NCBI GenBank assembly: GCA_943370145.1
Contig: CALRPY020000033.1
Coordinates: forward strand, 1-48,990
Length of the DNA stretch: 48,990 bases
Source: Ga0077536 sp943370145
GTDB lineage: Bacteria > Pseudomonadota > Gammaproteobacteria > Ga0077536
Direction: 5' to 3'
Positions 1 through 8,717 of this stretch are shown piece by piece. Position 1 is the stretch's first letter. The number at the start of each line of letters is the position of its first letter. Made by a program: the position numbers and the translations under genes. The notes under the pieces were generated by a model, which made no database searches, had not been told where the DNA came from, and saw only the letters and a program-made list of their open reading frames with translations.

Positions 1-319
1 GCAGGATGCGATCGTCGACGCCGCGCCCACGCCGGCGCCGGGCGACGCCGCGCAGGCCCGGCGTACACGCGCGCACGACGGCAGCGAAGGACCCGACACC
101 AGCCGCGTCCTTTGCGCTCGCGACCTTGTGCCGGGCGGTATCCTGCACCATTCGATCGCGACACGCCGTGCCTGCGCACTGTTCACGTGCGTCGCAACGG
201 GGCGGCGCTGCGAGCCCGCGTCGTTTTTGCGCATTGCCCATGGCGATGCGGCGCGTCTCGGCGCGCTGGCATGCTCTGTGCGTTGTCCACCTCATCGTCA
301 AACCTGAGATGAGGTCATC
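1..319. other. leader region upstream of glutamine synthetase
   Basis: No convincing gene is visible. One forward frame is open from base 2 to a TGA at about 309, but its translation is low-complexity Ala/Arg/Pro and resembles no family I know. It could be the unconserved C-terminus of a gene beginning left of the window, or a chance open frame in GC-rich DNA. Confidence 0.4.
267..282 (+). promoter_or_regulatory. possible sigma-54 (-24/-12) promoter
   Basis: TGGCATGCTCTGTGCG has the invariant GG and GC of a sigma-54 promoter with the required 12-base register (consensus TGGCACG-N4-TTGCW), although the -12 half is imperfect. It lies about 40 bases upstream of a glutamine synthetase start, a gene type often under NtrC and sigma-54. 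No NtrC site was identified, so this is a weak call. Confidence 0.3.
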
Positions 320-1681
320 ATGTCGTCCAGTTCTTCCGTGCCGCTGCCCCCGCAAGCTGCCGAACTCGCCGCGGCCGGCGTCAAGTACCTGTTGCCCAGC
401 TACGTCGACCTCCATGGCGTGTCGAAATCCAAGATGGTGCCGCTCGACCACTACTCACGGATGATGGGGGGCTCCGAGCTTTGCACCGGGGCTGCGCTCG
501 AGGGCATTCCGCAGGATGTCAGTGACGAGGAGGTTGCCGCGCACCCGGACGCGACAAGCTGCCGCGTCCTGCCGTGGAACCGCGACATCGCCTGGTTCGC
601 CTCCGATCTCTGGTGCCGCGGACAGCCGTTCGATGCCTGCAGCCGCAACATCCTCCAGCGCGCGGTCGCGAAGGCCGCGAAGATGGGGTACTCGATGAAG
701 CTTGGCATGGAGGCGGAGTTCTTCGTGCTGCGCGATACCCCCGAGGGCGGCTATGCCCCGCTGTCGGACCGCAAGCACCTCGAGAAACCCGCCTATGACG
801 TGTCGCGCCTGCTCGACAACTACGGCTGGATCAACGAACTGGTCACCGCGATGAACGACCTCGGCTGGGGTGTCTACTCGTTCGATCACGAGGACGGTAT
901 CGGGCAGTTCGAGATCGACTTCAATTACTTCGACGTCATCACGATGGCGGACAACTTCGTGTTCTTCCGCTGGATGGCCCACGAGATCGCGCGCCGCCAC
1001 GGCGGCTTCGCGAGCTTCATGCCGAAGCCCTACGGCGACCGCGCCGGCAGCGGCGCCCACTTCAACGTCTCGCTCGCCGATCCCACGACCGGTCGCAACC
1101 TGTTCGCGACCGACGACGACCCGCGCGGCTGCGGCATCACGAAGCTCGGCTACCAGTTCATCGCCGGCGTGCTGCGCCATCTGCCGGCGATTTGCGCGGT
1201 CGTCGCACCGACCGTCAACAGCTACAAACGCCTCATCCTCCGCGGCAGCATGTCGGGCTTCACCTGGGCGCCGATTTTCTGCTGCTACGGCGACAACAAC
1301 CGCACCAACACCATCCGCATCCCGCTCGGCGGCGGGCGCATGGAACTGCGCGCGGCGGACAGCGCCTGCAATCCCTACCTGGGGGCGGCGATGGTGCTGA
1401 TGGCGGGCCTCGAAGGTATCGAGGAGGGTCTCGATCCGGGCAACCCGCACACCGACAACATGTATCTCAAGTCGCCGGCCGAGCTCGATGCGCTCGGCAT
1501 CCGGATGCTGCCGCGCAGCCTCGACCAGGCGCTGGACGCCTTCGCCGCCGACCCGCTGTCGAAGCAGGTCTTCGGCGAGTCCATGTTCAAGGCCTGGCTC
1601 GACTACAAGCAGGATGAATGGGCGAGTTACTGCGTGCACGTCTCGGACTGGGAGAAAGCGCGTTATCTGAAGATGTTCTGA
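320..1681 (+). CDS. glnT: GlnT-type (type III) glutamine synthetase family ligase
   Basis: This 453-residue protein is a glutamine-synthetase-fold ligase, expected to join glutamate to ammonia or a small amine (as gamma-glutamylmethylamide synthetase does) using ATP in the cytoplasm. Recognisable active-site segments occur in the family order: GMEAEFFVL and GQFEIDF (metal-binding Glu), GSGAHFNVSL (substrate-loop His), NRTNTIRIP (phosphate Arg) and RMELRAADSACNPYL near the C-terminus. The length fits GlnT (about 435-455), and I see no C-terminal adenylylation region. The ATG is preceded by GAGG five bases away. No glutamate synthase-like or methylamine genes adjoin it, so ammonia versus an alkylamine cannot be decided from context. 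Family confidence is high; the substrate is open. Confidence 0.85.
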   Translation: MSSSSSVPLPPQAAELAAAGVKYLLPSYVDLHGVSKSKMVPLDHYSRMMGGSELCTGAALEGIPQDVSDEEVAAHPDATSCRVLPWNRDIAWFASDLWCRGQPFDACSRNILQRAVAKAAKMGYSMKLGMEAEFFVLRDTPEGGYAPLSDRKHLEKPAYDVSRLLDNYGWINELVTAMNDLGWGVYSFDHEDGIGQFEIDFNYFDVITMADNFVFFRWMAHEIARRHGGFASFMPKPYGDRAGSGAHFNVSLADPTTGRNLFATDDDPRGCGITKLGYQFIAGVLRHLPAICAVVAPTVNSYKRLILRGSMSGFTWAPIFCCYGDNNRTNTIRIPLGGGRMELRAADSACNPYLGAAMVLMAGLEGIEEGLDPGNPHTDNMYLKSPAELDALGIRMLPRSLDQALDAFAADPLSKQVFGESMFKAWLDYKQDEWASYCVHVSDWEKARYLKMF

Positions 1682-1730
1682 CGGGCCTGCGGCACGGGTG
1701 ATGTCCTGTGGGGGGCTGGCGTAGGGTCAG

Positions 1731-1955
1731 CCACCGAGAACACAGAGAACACTGAGAGAATTTGAGTGGTGTCGTGCTGATCGGAAGTGTGCTGCCGGCT
1801 ACGCTGGATCACCCGAGCAAAAAAGCGGGACGTCTCACGTCGCCGGGAACACCGGCGAATCGTTCCCGCCTCGGGCGAGTCGGAAAGTGGAAGCGGCGGG
1901 ATTTCGCCTGTTTCAGCTTCAATCTTCATCTCGGTGTTCTCGGTGTTCTCGGTGG
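1731..1955. repeat. inverted repeat of CCACCGAGAACAC type
   Basis: The left arm at 1731-1756 and right arm at 1930-1955 are near-perfect reverse complements (24 of 26 positions by eye), separated by about 170 bases without a recognisable gene. Each arm is itself iterated in units of about nine bases (CTCGGTGTT nearly three times on the right). It lies in the gap 1682-2017 between two forward genes; I see nothing else there except a Shine-Dalgarno GGAG just before 2018. Confidence 0.7.
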
Positions 1956-2017
1956 CCGAACCGGCGCCCGATTCGGCACGAACCCGTGAGTGCGACAGAC
2001 CTTGTCCGGAGTAATCG

Positions 2018-3061
2018 ATGAATCTCGCGAACGAAGCCTTTCCGGATCTTTCAGACTGCGCGGTCCTTGCGCTCGGCGACGTGCCGCTCGACAGCGGAGA
2101 GGTCCTGCGCGACGCGCGGATCGCCTACCGGACCTTCGGCGAGCTGAATGCCGCGCGCGACAACTGCGTGGTGTTTCCGACCTACTACACCGGCAGCCAC
2201 GACTCGAACGCGCGGATGATCGGCGCCGGGCGCGCGCTGGACCCGGCGCACTGGTTCATCGTCGTGCCGAACCTGTTCGGCAACGGCATCTCGAGTTCGC
2301 CCAGCAATGCCGCGCCAGGCCAGCGCGGAGCGGATTTCCCGCGGGTGACGGTGGCCGACAACGTGCGCTGCCAGCACCGGCTCGTGCGCGGGCACCTGGG
2401 TGTGGCCCGCGTGGCGCTCGCGACCGGCTGGTCGATGGGGGCCTTGCAGGCCTACCAGTGGGCGGTCGATTATCCGGACTATGTCGCGCGCCTGCTGCCC
2501 TTCTGCGGTTCGGCGCGCTGCTCGCCACACAACCGCGTGTTCATCGAGGGCGTGCGCGCGGCGCTGCGCGCCGATCCGGTGTACGCGGACGGTCGCTACA
2601 CGCACAAGCCGGTCGCGGGCCTGAAGGCCTTTGGACGCGTCTATGCCGGATGGGCCTACTCGCAGTCCTTTTTCCGCGAGGAGCTTTACCGCACGCTGGG
2701 TCTTGCGTCGATCGACGATTTCCTGCTGGCGTGGGAAGACGAGCACCTGGTGTGGGACGCGAATGACCTGATGGCCAAGCTCTGGACCTGGGAGCACGCC
2801 GACGTCAGCGCGTCGCCGCGCTTCGGCGGCAACCTCCGTGCGGCGCTCGGCAGCATCCGCGCCCGCACGATCGTGATGCCCGGCGACCAGGACCTCTATT
2901 TCACGCTGCAGGACAATCGCGAGGAGGCCGCGCTGATCCCGCACGCGGAGCTCCGGCCGATTCATTCGCCCTACGGGCACTGCGCCGGCGCGCCAGGGCG
3001 TTTTCCGGCCGAGATGGAATTCATCGAGCAGGCGCTGCGCGATCTGCTCGGCCGCGACTGA
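2018..3061 (+). CDS. MetX-like alpha/beta-fold acyltransferase or hydrolase
   Basis: This 347-residue alpha/beta-hydrolase-fold protein is related to homoserine O-acetyltransferase (MetX). Family signs are the N-terminal ARIAYRTFGELN segment, the VVPNLFGNGISSSPSN loop, and the nucleophile elbow ATGWSMGALQAYQW with Ser139. The triad is completed by an Asp in PGDQDLYF (Asp290 or 292) and His321 in YGHCAGAPGR. MetX normally has GGSMGG at the elbow; GWSMGA is typical of the broader group of uncharacterised homologues, so acetyl transfer to homoserine is not assured. The ATG has GGAG about seven bases upstream. No methionine genes are adjacent, and a GFA protein follows after 10 bases, perhaps co-transcribed. 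Confidence 0.75.
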   Translation: MNLANEAFPDLSDCAVLALGDVPLDSGEVLRDARIAYRTFGELNAARDNCVVFPTYYTGSHDSNARMIGAGRALDPAHWFIVVPNLFGNGISSSPSNAAPGQRGADFPRVTVADNVRCQHRLVRGHLGVARVALATGWSMGALQAYQWAVDYPDYVARLLPFCGSARCSPHNRVFIEGVRAALRADPVYADGRYTHKPVAGLKAFGRVYAGWAYSQSFFREELYRTLGLASIDDFLLAWEDEHLVWDANDLMAKLWTWEHADVSASPRFGGNLRAALGSIRARTIVMPGDQDLYFTLQDNREEAALIPHAELRPIHSPYGHCAGAPGRFPAEMEFIEQALRDLLGRD

Positions 3062-3071
3062 CACGGGGAAC

Positions 3072-3488
3072 ATGATGATGCAGGTGGATGGCGGCTGCCT
3101 CTGCGGACGGCTTCGATACCGAATCGAGGGCGAACCGCTCTTCCAGTACAACTGCCACTGCCGGGACTGCCAGCGCATGTCCGGCGCCGCCTACCTGCCG
3201 CTCATTGCCTTGCCGGCAGCGGCCGTCAGTTACCGCGGCGAGCTGCGCTGGTTCGAGCGGCACGCCGAATCCGGCCGCATCGCGCGCGAAGCCTTCTGCC
3301 CGCACTGCGGTTCGCGCCTGTTCGGCGATGGCGACGGCGTGCAGGGCCTGCTGCTCGTCGCCGCCGGCACGCTGGACGATCCGGCGCTGTTCGAGCCGCA
3401 GGCCGACATCTACACCCGCGCCGCCCCGTACTGGGACATGATGGATCCCGTGATCGAGAAGTGGCCGGCGAATCCGCCCGACCCGTGA
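3072..3488 (+). CDS. GFA / CENP-V domain zinc protein
   Basis: A 138-residue protein of the glutathione-dependent formaldehyde-activating (GFA) fold. It has the zinc-binding cysteines of this family: GGCLCGRLRY at the N-terminus, NCHCRDCQRMSG around residues 26-37 and FCPHCGSRLF around 75-84, with the usual length of 130-150. Real formaldehyde activation has been shown for very few members and most are uncharacterised. It begins with three consecutive ATG codons; the first is used here, with GGGGA four bases upstream. It sits 10 bases after the MetX-like gene and converges on the lipoprotein gene with only 15 bases between stops. Confidence 0.85.
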   Translation: MMMQVDGGCLCGRLRYRIEGEPLFQYNCHCRDCQRMSGAAYLPLIALPAAAVSYRGELRWFERHAESGRIAREAFCPHCGSRLFGDGDGVQGLLLVAAGTLDDPALFEPQADIYTRAAPYWDMMDPVIEKWPANPPDP

Positions 3489-3503
3489 AGCCCGCGGCCG
3501 CGT

Positions 3504-3869
3504 TCAGATGATCGAGTTGAAGCGATCGACGTAGCGGCGGGACACCCGGTCCTCGTTGTCGAGACAGAGGATCAGGCGCACGTCGAAGCGCGGCGCGAGG
3601 CCCTGTACGCGGCCGTAGTCGAAGGCATAGAGCCGTGCGGCGGGGCATTCGTCCGGCCGTTCGCCGAGGTTTGCATAGGGCCGGTACTGCACGACCAGGC
3701 CGCGGGCTTCCAGCATCCGCCGCGCATCCGCGCGCGGAGTGCCTGCCGGCATTTCCGTCGCGAGGAAGCGAGCCCAGTATTCCTCGCGTTCGGCCCGCTG
3801 CCCGAGGGGCGCGCAGGCCGCGGAGAGCAGCGCGATGGTCAGCAGGAGCGGCGGGCCGATGTGGTTCAT
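3504..3869 (-). CDS. small hypothetical lipoprotein
   Basis: A 121-residue protein with a clear lipoprotein signal: a short hydrophobic segment (LLLTIALLSAAC) ending in a lipobox with Cys at about residue 19. The mature part contains an ARRMLEARG segment and two further cysteines (DECPAAR and LILCLD) that could form a disulfide. I do not recognise the family. It is transcribed away from the L,D-transpeptidase in tandem (the transpeptidase ends at 3912), so the two may share a transcript and an envelope role, but that is only positional. Confidence 0.7.
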   Translation of the reverse strand: MNHIGPPLLLTIALLSAACAPLGQRAEREEYWARFLATEMPAGTPRADARRMLEARGLVVQYRPYANLGERPDECPAARLYAFDYGRVQGLAPRFDVRLILCLDNEDRVSRRYVDRFNSII

Positions 3870-3911
3870 GGTGCCAAGCTACACCGGCCGTGGCGCCCCC
3901 GGCATGCCGTT

Positions 3912-5582
3912 CTATCGCACGCGTGCTTCGGGATTGCCGAAGCTGGCGGTGCGTTGCGCGCCGCGCCCGAAGTCGCTGGTCGGCGACCAGATCAGCGGCC
4001 CCTCCAGTGCCTGCAGGGTGGGTGCGTCGCGCTTGTAGACATCGCGCCGGAACTGCAGGCGCCCGTCCTGGTCGGGGAAGGCGGTGAGGTAGAGCAGCAT
4101 GATCGGCACCTTGCGCGGCAGGTTCAGGCGCTGCGTCGCGCCGCCGTCGATGGCGGCCTGCAGCGAGGCCTGGTTCCACTGTGCCGGATCGCGTAGCAGC
4201 AGCTCGGCAAGGGCCAGTGGATTCTCGATGCGTATGCAGCCCGAGCTGAATGTCCGTTCGGACTGCTGGAACAGTTCGCGCGCCGGCGTGTCATGCAGGT
4301 ACACCGCGTGGGCGTTGGGAAACATGAACTTGATGCGGCCCAGCGCGTTGTCCGGCCCGGGGTCCTGGCGCAGGTAATAGCGGAAGTTCGACGTGCTGAC
4401 CTTGTGCCAGTCGATGCCCGCCGCATTGACCGGGCCGCCGTTCGGATCGACGACGCGCAGTTTCTTCTCGCGCAGGTATCCCGGATTCTGGCGCAGCTTC
4501 GGCAGGATGTCGTTGCGCAGGATTGTCGGCGGCACGGTCCAGGTCGGATTGAGTTCGATGTACGACAGTGCGTCCTTGAAAATCGGTGTCTGTCGGTAGG
4601 GCCGGCCGACGATCGCGCGGGCGCTCCAGCGCATCTCGCCGTCGACGAAATAGGCCGCGCCATAGCCCGCGATGTTGACTGCCACGAATTCACCGGCGAG
4701 ATCGCGGAATACCCAGCGCATCCGTTCGAGGTTCACGCGCAGCTGATCGATGCGGGCCGACACCGGCACGTTGAGTTCGGCGAGCGTCGCGCGACCGACC
4801 GCGCCGTCGGCCGCGAGGCCGTGCCGGTGCTGGAAGCCTTCGACCGCGGCGACCAGCGCGGGGTCATAAACCGGGTCCGTCCCCGCGCCTGCGGCATCAA
4901 GGTCCCCGCTGGCGATGAGCCTTGCCCGCAGCAGCGGGATGCGCGGGTCGTTCATGCCCCGCTTGAGCGTCGCGCCGGCCGGCAGCGTGGACCAGCCGCC
5001 GCGGGCCGCGATGGCGCGCTGCGCGGCCAGCGCATCCTTCAGGGCACGGTAGTAGGGGCCCTGCGGGCGCAGTGACCGCAGGAGCGAAGGCAGTGCGTCG
5101 TGCGTGATCGCGGCGCGCAGCCATGCGACGGGATCGGTCGTGCCGAATTCGCGCGAATAGTTCCAGTTGCGGTCGAGCGCGAGCGGGTTCGCCTTGCCGT
5201 AGCGCAGGGTGAAGGCAAGGCGTGCAAGGGCCTCGCTGGCCAGCAACTCGAACTCGGCCGGCGACACGCGCTCGGGGTGGGCGAGTTCATTCGCGAGGAA
5301 ATCCGCCGGTTCGAGCCCGTCCTCGAGCGCGCGGTCGATTTCCTCGCGCAGGACGCTCAGCCGCGGCCCGGTCCAGCGCGCGCCGCCATCGCGGTAGACC
5401 TCGCGCAGGACCGGCGTCGACCACAGCCGTGCGCCAACGATGCGAATCTGCGGCGCATCGCCGGCGAGCAGGGCGGACAAGGCCTCATCGTCGGGCGCCG
5501 CGAGCGCGGCACTGCACAGCGGCAGCAACAGGGCCAGCATACGGAACTTGACGCGCAGGGTCGGTAATACGGGTAACGGCAT
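3912..5582 (-). CDS. ycbB: YcbB/LdtD-type L,D-transpeptidase
   Basis: A 556-residue periplasmic L,D-transpeptidase that should form 3-3 cross-links in peptidoglycan. The N-terminus is a signal peptide (hydrophobic MLALLLPLCSAALAA). A scaffold domain follows, then a peptidoglycan-binding-type stretch (VAAVEGFQHRHGLAADG, roughly 280-330), then the YkuD catalytic domain with HDTPARELF and SSGCIRIENP, catalytic Cys449. E. coli YcbB is 615 residues, so this is slightly shorter but complete. The frame stays open far upstream into the divergent mepK gene; I chose the ATG at 5582, while an internal ATG at 5540 would give an equally good signal peptide. Neither has a strong Shine-Dalgarno. It is divergent from mepK, a partner in the same process. 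Confidence 0.88.
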   Translation of the reverse strand: MPLPVLPTLRVKFRMLALLLPLCSAALAAPDDEALSALLAGDAPQIRIVGARLWSTPVLREVYRDGGARWTGPRLSVLREEIDRALEDGLEPADFLANELAHPERVSPAEFELLASEALARLAFTLRYGKANPLALDRNWNYSREFGTTDPVAWLRAAITHDALPSLLRSLRPQGPYYRALKDALAAQRAIAARGGWSTLPAGATLKRGMNDPRIPLLRARLIASGDLDAAGAGTDPVYDPALVAAVEGFQHRHGLAADGAVGRATLAELNVPVSARIDQLRVNLERMRWVFRDLAGEFVAVNIAGYGAAYFVDGEMRWSARAIVGRPYRQTPIFKDALSYIELNPTWTVPPTILRNDILPKLRQNPGYLREKKLRVVDPNGGPVNAAGIDWHKVSTSNFRYYLRQDPGPDNALGRIKFMFPNAHAVYLHDTPARELFQQSERTFSSGCIRIENPLALAELLLRDPAQWNQASLQAAIDGGATQRLNLPRKVPIMLLYLTAFPDQDGRLQFRRDVYKRDAPTLQALEGPLIWSPTSDFGRGAQRTASFGNPEARVR

Positions 5583-5660
5583 GAGGCTTGCTGGATCGGG
5601 GGAAGGTCCGCCTATACTAGCCGCGAATTCCAACCACCAGGACCCGTGGGGAGTGCATCG

Positions 5661-6230
5661 ATGCAGAAAATGAACGACAGGGAAGCGACCATCAACGACA
5701 AGCTGCTCAGCCGCCGCCGCCTGCTCAAGGCCGGTGTGGCCGCGGCAGCCACGCTGGGCCTGCCCACCGCGTGGGGCGCCGCCAAGGCGCCACGCAGCCT
5801 GGCTTTCAGGCATCTCCATACCGGCGAAGAACTGTCCATCACCTATTTCGACCAGGGTGCCTACGACGACGTCGCGCTGGCCGCGATCAACCACCTGCTG
5901 CGGGATTTCCGCACCGGCGACGTCTACCCGATCCGCCGTGCGCTGCTGGACCAGCTGTCGCTCGTCCACCGCACGATAGGCAGCGACGCACCGTTCCAGA
6001 TCATCTCCGGTTATCGCTCGCCGGCCACCAACGGCATGCTGCACCGGACGTCGAGCGGCGTTGCCTCGCGCAGCCTGCACATGGACGGCATGGCCATCGA
6101 TGTCCGTCTGGCGGACACCAAGACCCGTCACCTGCGTGACGTCGCCGCCAGGTTGCGGCTCGGCGGTGTCGGTTATTACGCGTCCTCCGATTTCGTGCAT
6201 CTCGACGTCGGGCGTCCCCGCCAGTGGTGA
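5661..6230 (+). CDS. mepK: MepK/YcbK murein DD/LD-endopeptidase (DUF882, M15 family)
   Basis: A 189-residue zinc peptidase of the YcbK/MepK family, which cleaves peptidoglycan cross-links, including 3-3 links made by L,D-transpeptidases. It has a twin-arginine signal (SRRRLLKAG at 17-25, then a hydrophobic stretch), matching the Tat export of E. coli YcbK. The M15-type metal site is visible: SLHMDGMAIDVR with His140 and Asp147, and FVHLDVG with His180. The ATG at 5661 has GGGGAG seven bases upstream and is preferred to a GTG at 5646. It is divergent from ycbB with 78 bases between starts, so cross-link maker and cutter may share a regulatory region. Confidence 0.88.
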   Translation: MQKMNDREATINDKLLSRRRLLKAGVAAAATLGLPTAWGAAKAPRSLAFRHLHTGEELSITYFDQGAYDDVALAAINHLLRDFRTGDVYPIRRALLDQLSLVHRTIGSDAPFQIISGYRSPATNGMLHRTSSGVASRSLHMDGMAIDVRLADTKTRHLRDVAARLRLGGVGYYASSDFVHLDVGRPRQW

Positions 6231-6247
6231 CGCCGCACTGAGCCGGC

Positions 6248-6922
6248 ATGTGTGGCCGCTATGCGCTGTTCGGCGACGCGGATGCACTGACGACCCTGTT
6301 CGGTCTCGACAACGCATTCCACTGGGAAGCGCACTACAACATCGCACCGGGCCAGTTCAGCCCGGTCATCCAGGCGTCGCCTGACGGCGCACGCGTCGCG
6401 GTCTACGCACGCTGGGGCCTGCTCCCGTCCTGGGTCAGGGATCCGCGGGCGATGGCCCACCCCTTCAACGCGAAGGCGGAAACGGCGGCAAGCAGGCCGA
6501 TGTTCCGCCACGCGATGCGGCGCAAGCGCGTACTGGTGCCGGCCAGCGGCTTCTACGAGTGGAAGCCGCTGGGCGGGCGCAAGCAGCCGTATTTCATCCA
6601 CCGCGCCGATGGCCGCCCGCTGGCCTTCGCGGGTCTCCTCGAACACTGGAGCGGCTTCGAAGGCGAACTGGTCACCTACGCCATCCTGACCACGCCCGCG
6701 AACGCGACGATTGCCCCGATCCACGATCGCATGCCGGTCATCATCGACGAGCCCGATTACGCGATGTGGCTGGACCCCGGACTGACGGAGCCCGAGGCGC
6801 TGCGCCCGCTGCTCGGCGCCTGGGCCGGCGCCACGCTGGAGGTCTACGCGGTGAGTCGCCGCGTCAACCGCGGCATCGACGACGATGCGGACCTGCTCGA
6901 GCCCGAGCGCGTCGCCCCGTGA
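6248..6922 (+). CDS. yedK: SRAP domain protein (YedK/HMCES)
   Basis: A 224-residue SOS-response-associated peptidase family protein. SRAP proteins cap abasic sites in single-stranded DNA through a thiazolidine link to their N-terminal cysteine. The required residues are present: MCGRY with Cys2 exposed after Met removal, Asn in HPFNAKAETAA, Glu in SGFYEWKPL, and His in IHDRMPVIID. Length is normal (E. coli YedK is 222). It lies 17 bases after mepK on the same strand and may be read through from it. No LexA box was noticed. Confidence 0.93.
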   Translation: MCGRYALFGDADALTTLFGLDNAFHWEAHYNIAPGQFSPVIQASPDGARVAVYARWGLLPSWVRDPRAMAHPFNAKAETAASRPMFRHAMRRKRVLVPASGFYEWKPLGGRKQPYFIHRADGRPLAFAGLLEHWSGFEGELVTYAILTTPANATIAPIHDRMPVIIDEPDYAMWLDPGLTEPEALRPLLGAWAGATLEVYAVSRRVNRGIDDDADLLEPERVAP

Positions 6923-7089
6923 GCGCGCGGCAGTTCCCCATCGGCCGCGCCCGCGCGATGGCCGTCTTTCCGCGCATCGCCAGTTGCCGTTGATGCTGAT
7001 GGACGCCGGCTGCCGGTTGGCGCCGTCGCCCACCCATTCGGTATGCTCGACCCATCGGGCCGGCCAGCGGCCTCCACAGAGGAAGCGTC

Positions 7090-7971
7090 ATGACGATGAG
7101 ATTGAAGAACAGGGTCGCGGTGATCACCGGCGGCGCGGGCGGGATGGGGCAGGCCACGGTGCTGCGTTTCCTCGACGAGGGCGCGCGCGTGGTCATTGCC
7201 GATTTCAATGCCGCCAGCGGCGAGGAAACGATGCGCCTCGCAGCCGAGGCGGGCCACGCCGACAGTGCGCGTTTCATCAAGACCGACGTCGCGAGCGAGG
7301 CGGACGTCAAGTCCATGATCGAGTGCGCGGTGGACAGCTTCGGGCGCCTCGACGTGATCTTCAACAACGCGGGTGTCGGCGGCGCGATCGGTCCGGTATG
7401 GGACATGGAAGAGAGCGAGTGGGACTACACCTTCGACGTGCTCGTGAAGGGCGTGTTCTTCGGCATCAAGCACGCGACGCGCGTATTCCGCCGCCAGGGC
7501 GAGGGCGGCAACATCATCAACACCGCGTCGGTCGCGGGCCTGAGCGGTGGCTGCGGCCCGCTGGCCTACTCGGCGGCGAAGGCCGCGGTGATCAACCTGT
7601 CGCGCGCGGCCGCCGTGCAGCTCGCACCGGATCGCATCCGCGTGAACGCGATCTGCCCGGGTTTCATCCTCACCGGACTCACGCATCCGCACCAGCAGAC
7701 GCTGGAGGAAGCCGGCCGTTTCCTCGATGGCCTGCAGCCCTGGCCGCAGCATGGACGCGGCGCCGACATCGCTGGCACCGCGCTGTTCCTCGCGAGCGAC
7801 GACTCGGCCTTCGTCAGTGGTGAGGCGATCGTCGTCGACGGCGCCCTGACGGCGATCGGTCCCGACATGTGGCAGCGCTACGGCGTGCCGCGCGAGGCCA
7901 CGATGACCAAGAGCCGCCTCAACAAGGGCACCACCGGCGCAACGAGCACCGCGCGCCCGCTGGCGGACTGA
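7090..7971 (+). CDS. short-chain dehydrogenase/reductase (SDR)
   Basis: A 293-residue classical SDR. The nucleotide-binding TGGAGGMGQA lies at about 13-22, an acidic residue at the end of beta-2 (VIADFNAAS) suggests NAD over NADP, NNAGVG is present, and the catalytic YSAAK has Tyr160 and Lys164. The C-terminus carries about 30 extra residues after the usual SDR end (from DMWQRYG on), with no family I recognise. The start has AGAGGAAG about six bases upstream; an internal ATG two codons in is possible. Flanking genes are unrelated, so the substrate is unknown. Confidence 0.9.
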   Translation: MTMRLKNRVAVITGGAGGMGQATVLRFLDEGARVVIADFNAASGEETMRLAAEAGHADSARFIKTDVASEADVKSMIECAVDSFGRLDVIFNNAGVGGAIGPVWDMEESEWDYTFDVLVKGVFFGIKHATRVFRRQGEGGNIINTASVAGLSGGCGPLAYSAAKAAVINLSRAAAVQLAPDRIRVNAICPGFILTGLTHPHQQTLEEAGRFLDGLQPWPQHGRGADIAGTALFLASDDSAFVSGEAIVVDGALTAIGPDMWQRYGVPREATMTKSRLNKGTTGATSTARPLAD

Positions 7972-8145
7972 ACGCGTCGGGTCCAATCACCGGGCGGCAG
8001 GACGGCACGCATGCGATGAGGGGTGGGCCGCCGCCCGCCGCCTGCGACGGCCTGGACCCGGTGGGAGGATGGCAAGCCCCGGCGGCTGCGCGACAGAACG
8101 GCGCGTGCCGCCGGCAAAACGTGAACGTTCTTGTACTGCGCCCAC

Positions 8146-8168
8146 GGCGGGAAGAACTCCCGCCTTTT
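8146..8168 (+). terminator. candidate Rho-independent terminator
   Basis: GGCGGGA and TCCCGCC form a perfect 7-bp stem around a five-base loop, followed by TTTT. It lies 175 bases after the SDR stop and about 60 bases before the pilin-like gene, so it could end the SDR transcript or attenuate the next one. Confidence 0.5.
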
Positions 8169-8229
8169 CGCCGCGAAAACCGCGTTCCAAGGTCTTAAGC
8201 TTCAATCCGCTTCAGCCGCTGGAACCGTC

Positions 8230-8712
8230 ATGTATCGCTACAACGCCCCGGGCGGTGTGAAAACGCCGCGCGGCTTCACCCTCCTCGAACTCCTGCTCGC
8301 GATGACGGTCGGCTCGATCGTCATGATGGTTGCGCTGCCGATCTACAAGGATTTCACCACGCAGAGCACCGCTTCGACCTCGATCAACGACATGGCGGAG
8401 ATCGACGCCGCGATCCAGAACTACCAGATGCTGAACGGCGAATGGCCGCCGACGCTGGCCGATGCGATCAGTCCCGTGCCCAAGGATCCGTGGGGGCGCG
8501 AGTACCGGTACCTGCGCCTCGACCCCAAGACGGCCGGCTCCACGGGCAAGGCGCGCAAGGACCACAACCTGGTGCCCATCAACTCCGACTACGACCTCTA
8601 CTCGCTGGGCGAGGATGGCAAGTCCGCCTCGCCGCTGACCAGTGAGAACAGCCACGACGACATCGTGCGCGGCAACAATGGCGCCTACTTCGGCCTCGGC
8701 AAGGATTACTGA
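8230..8712 (+). CDS. GspG-like type II secretion pseudopilin / prepilin
   Basis: A 160-residue protein with a class III signal: a short basic leader ending in PRG, then FTLLELLLAMTVGSIVMMVALPIY. Prepilin peptidase should cut between Gly and Phe. This protein lacks the invariant Glu5 context only if a different register is used; FTLLE places Glu at +5 as expected. The C-terminal half is GspG-like (DPWGREYRYL and YDLYSLGEDGK), the latter being the calcium-loop region of major pseudopilins. I chose the ATG at 8230 because it gives a normal leader; the frame is open further upstream. No other secretion genes are nearby, so it is an orphan. It lies five bases before a cyclic-di-GMP gene. Confidence 0.82.
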   Translation: MYRYNAPGGVKTPRGFTLLELLLAMTVGSIVMMVALPIYKDFTTQSTASTSINDMAEIDAAIQNYQMLNGEWPPTLADAISPVPKDPWGREYRYLRLDPKTAGSTGKARKDHNLVPINSDYDLYSLGEDGKSASPLTSENSHDDIVRGNNGAYFGLGKDY

Positions 8713-8717
8713 GCCCG

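Noticed and set aside
3912..6347. 811-residue reading of the transpeptidase frame
   Set aside because: The first 250 residues lie antisense to mepK and have no domain; a signal peptide begins at 5582. The extra part is a shadow of the divergent gene.
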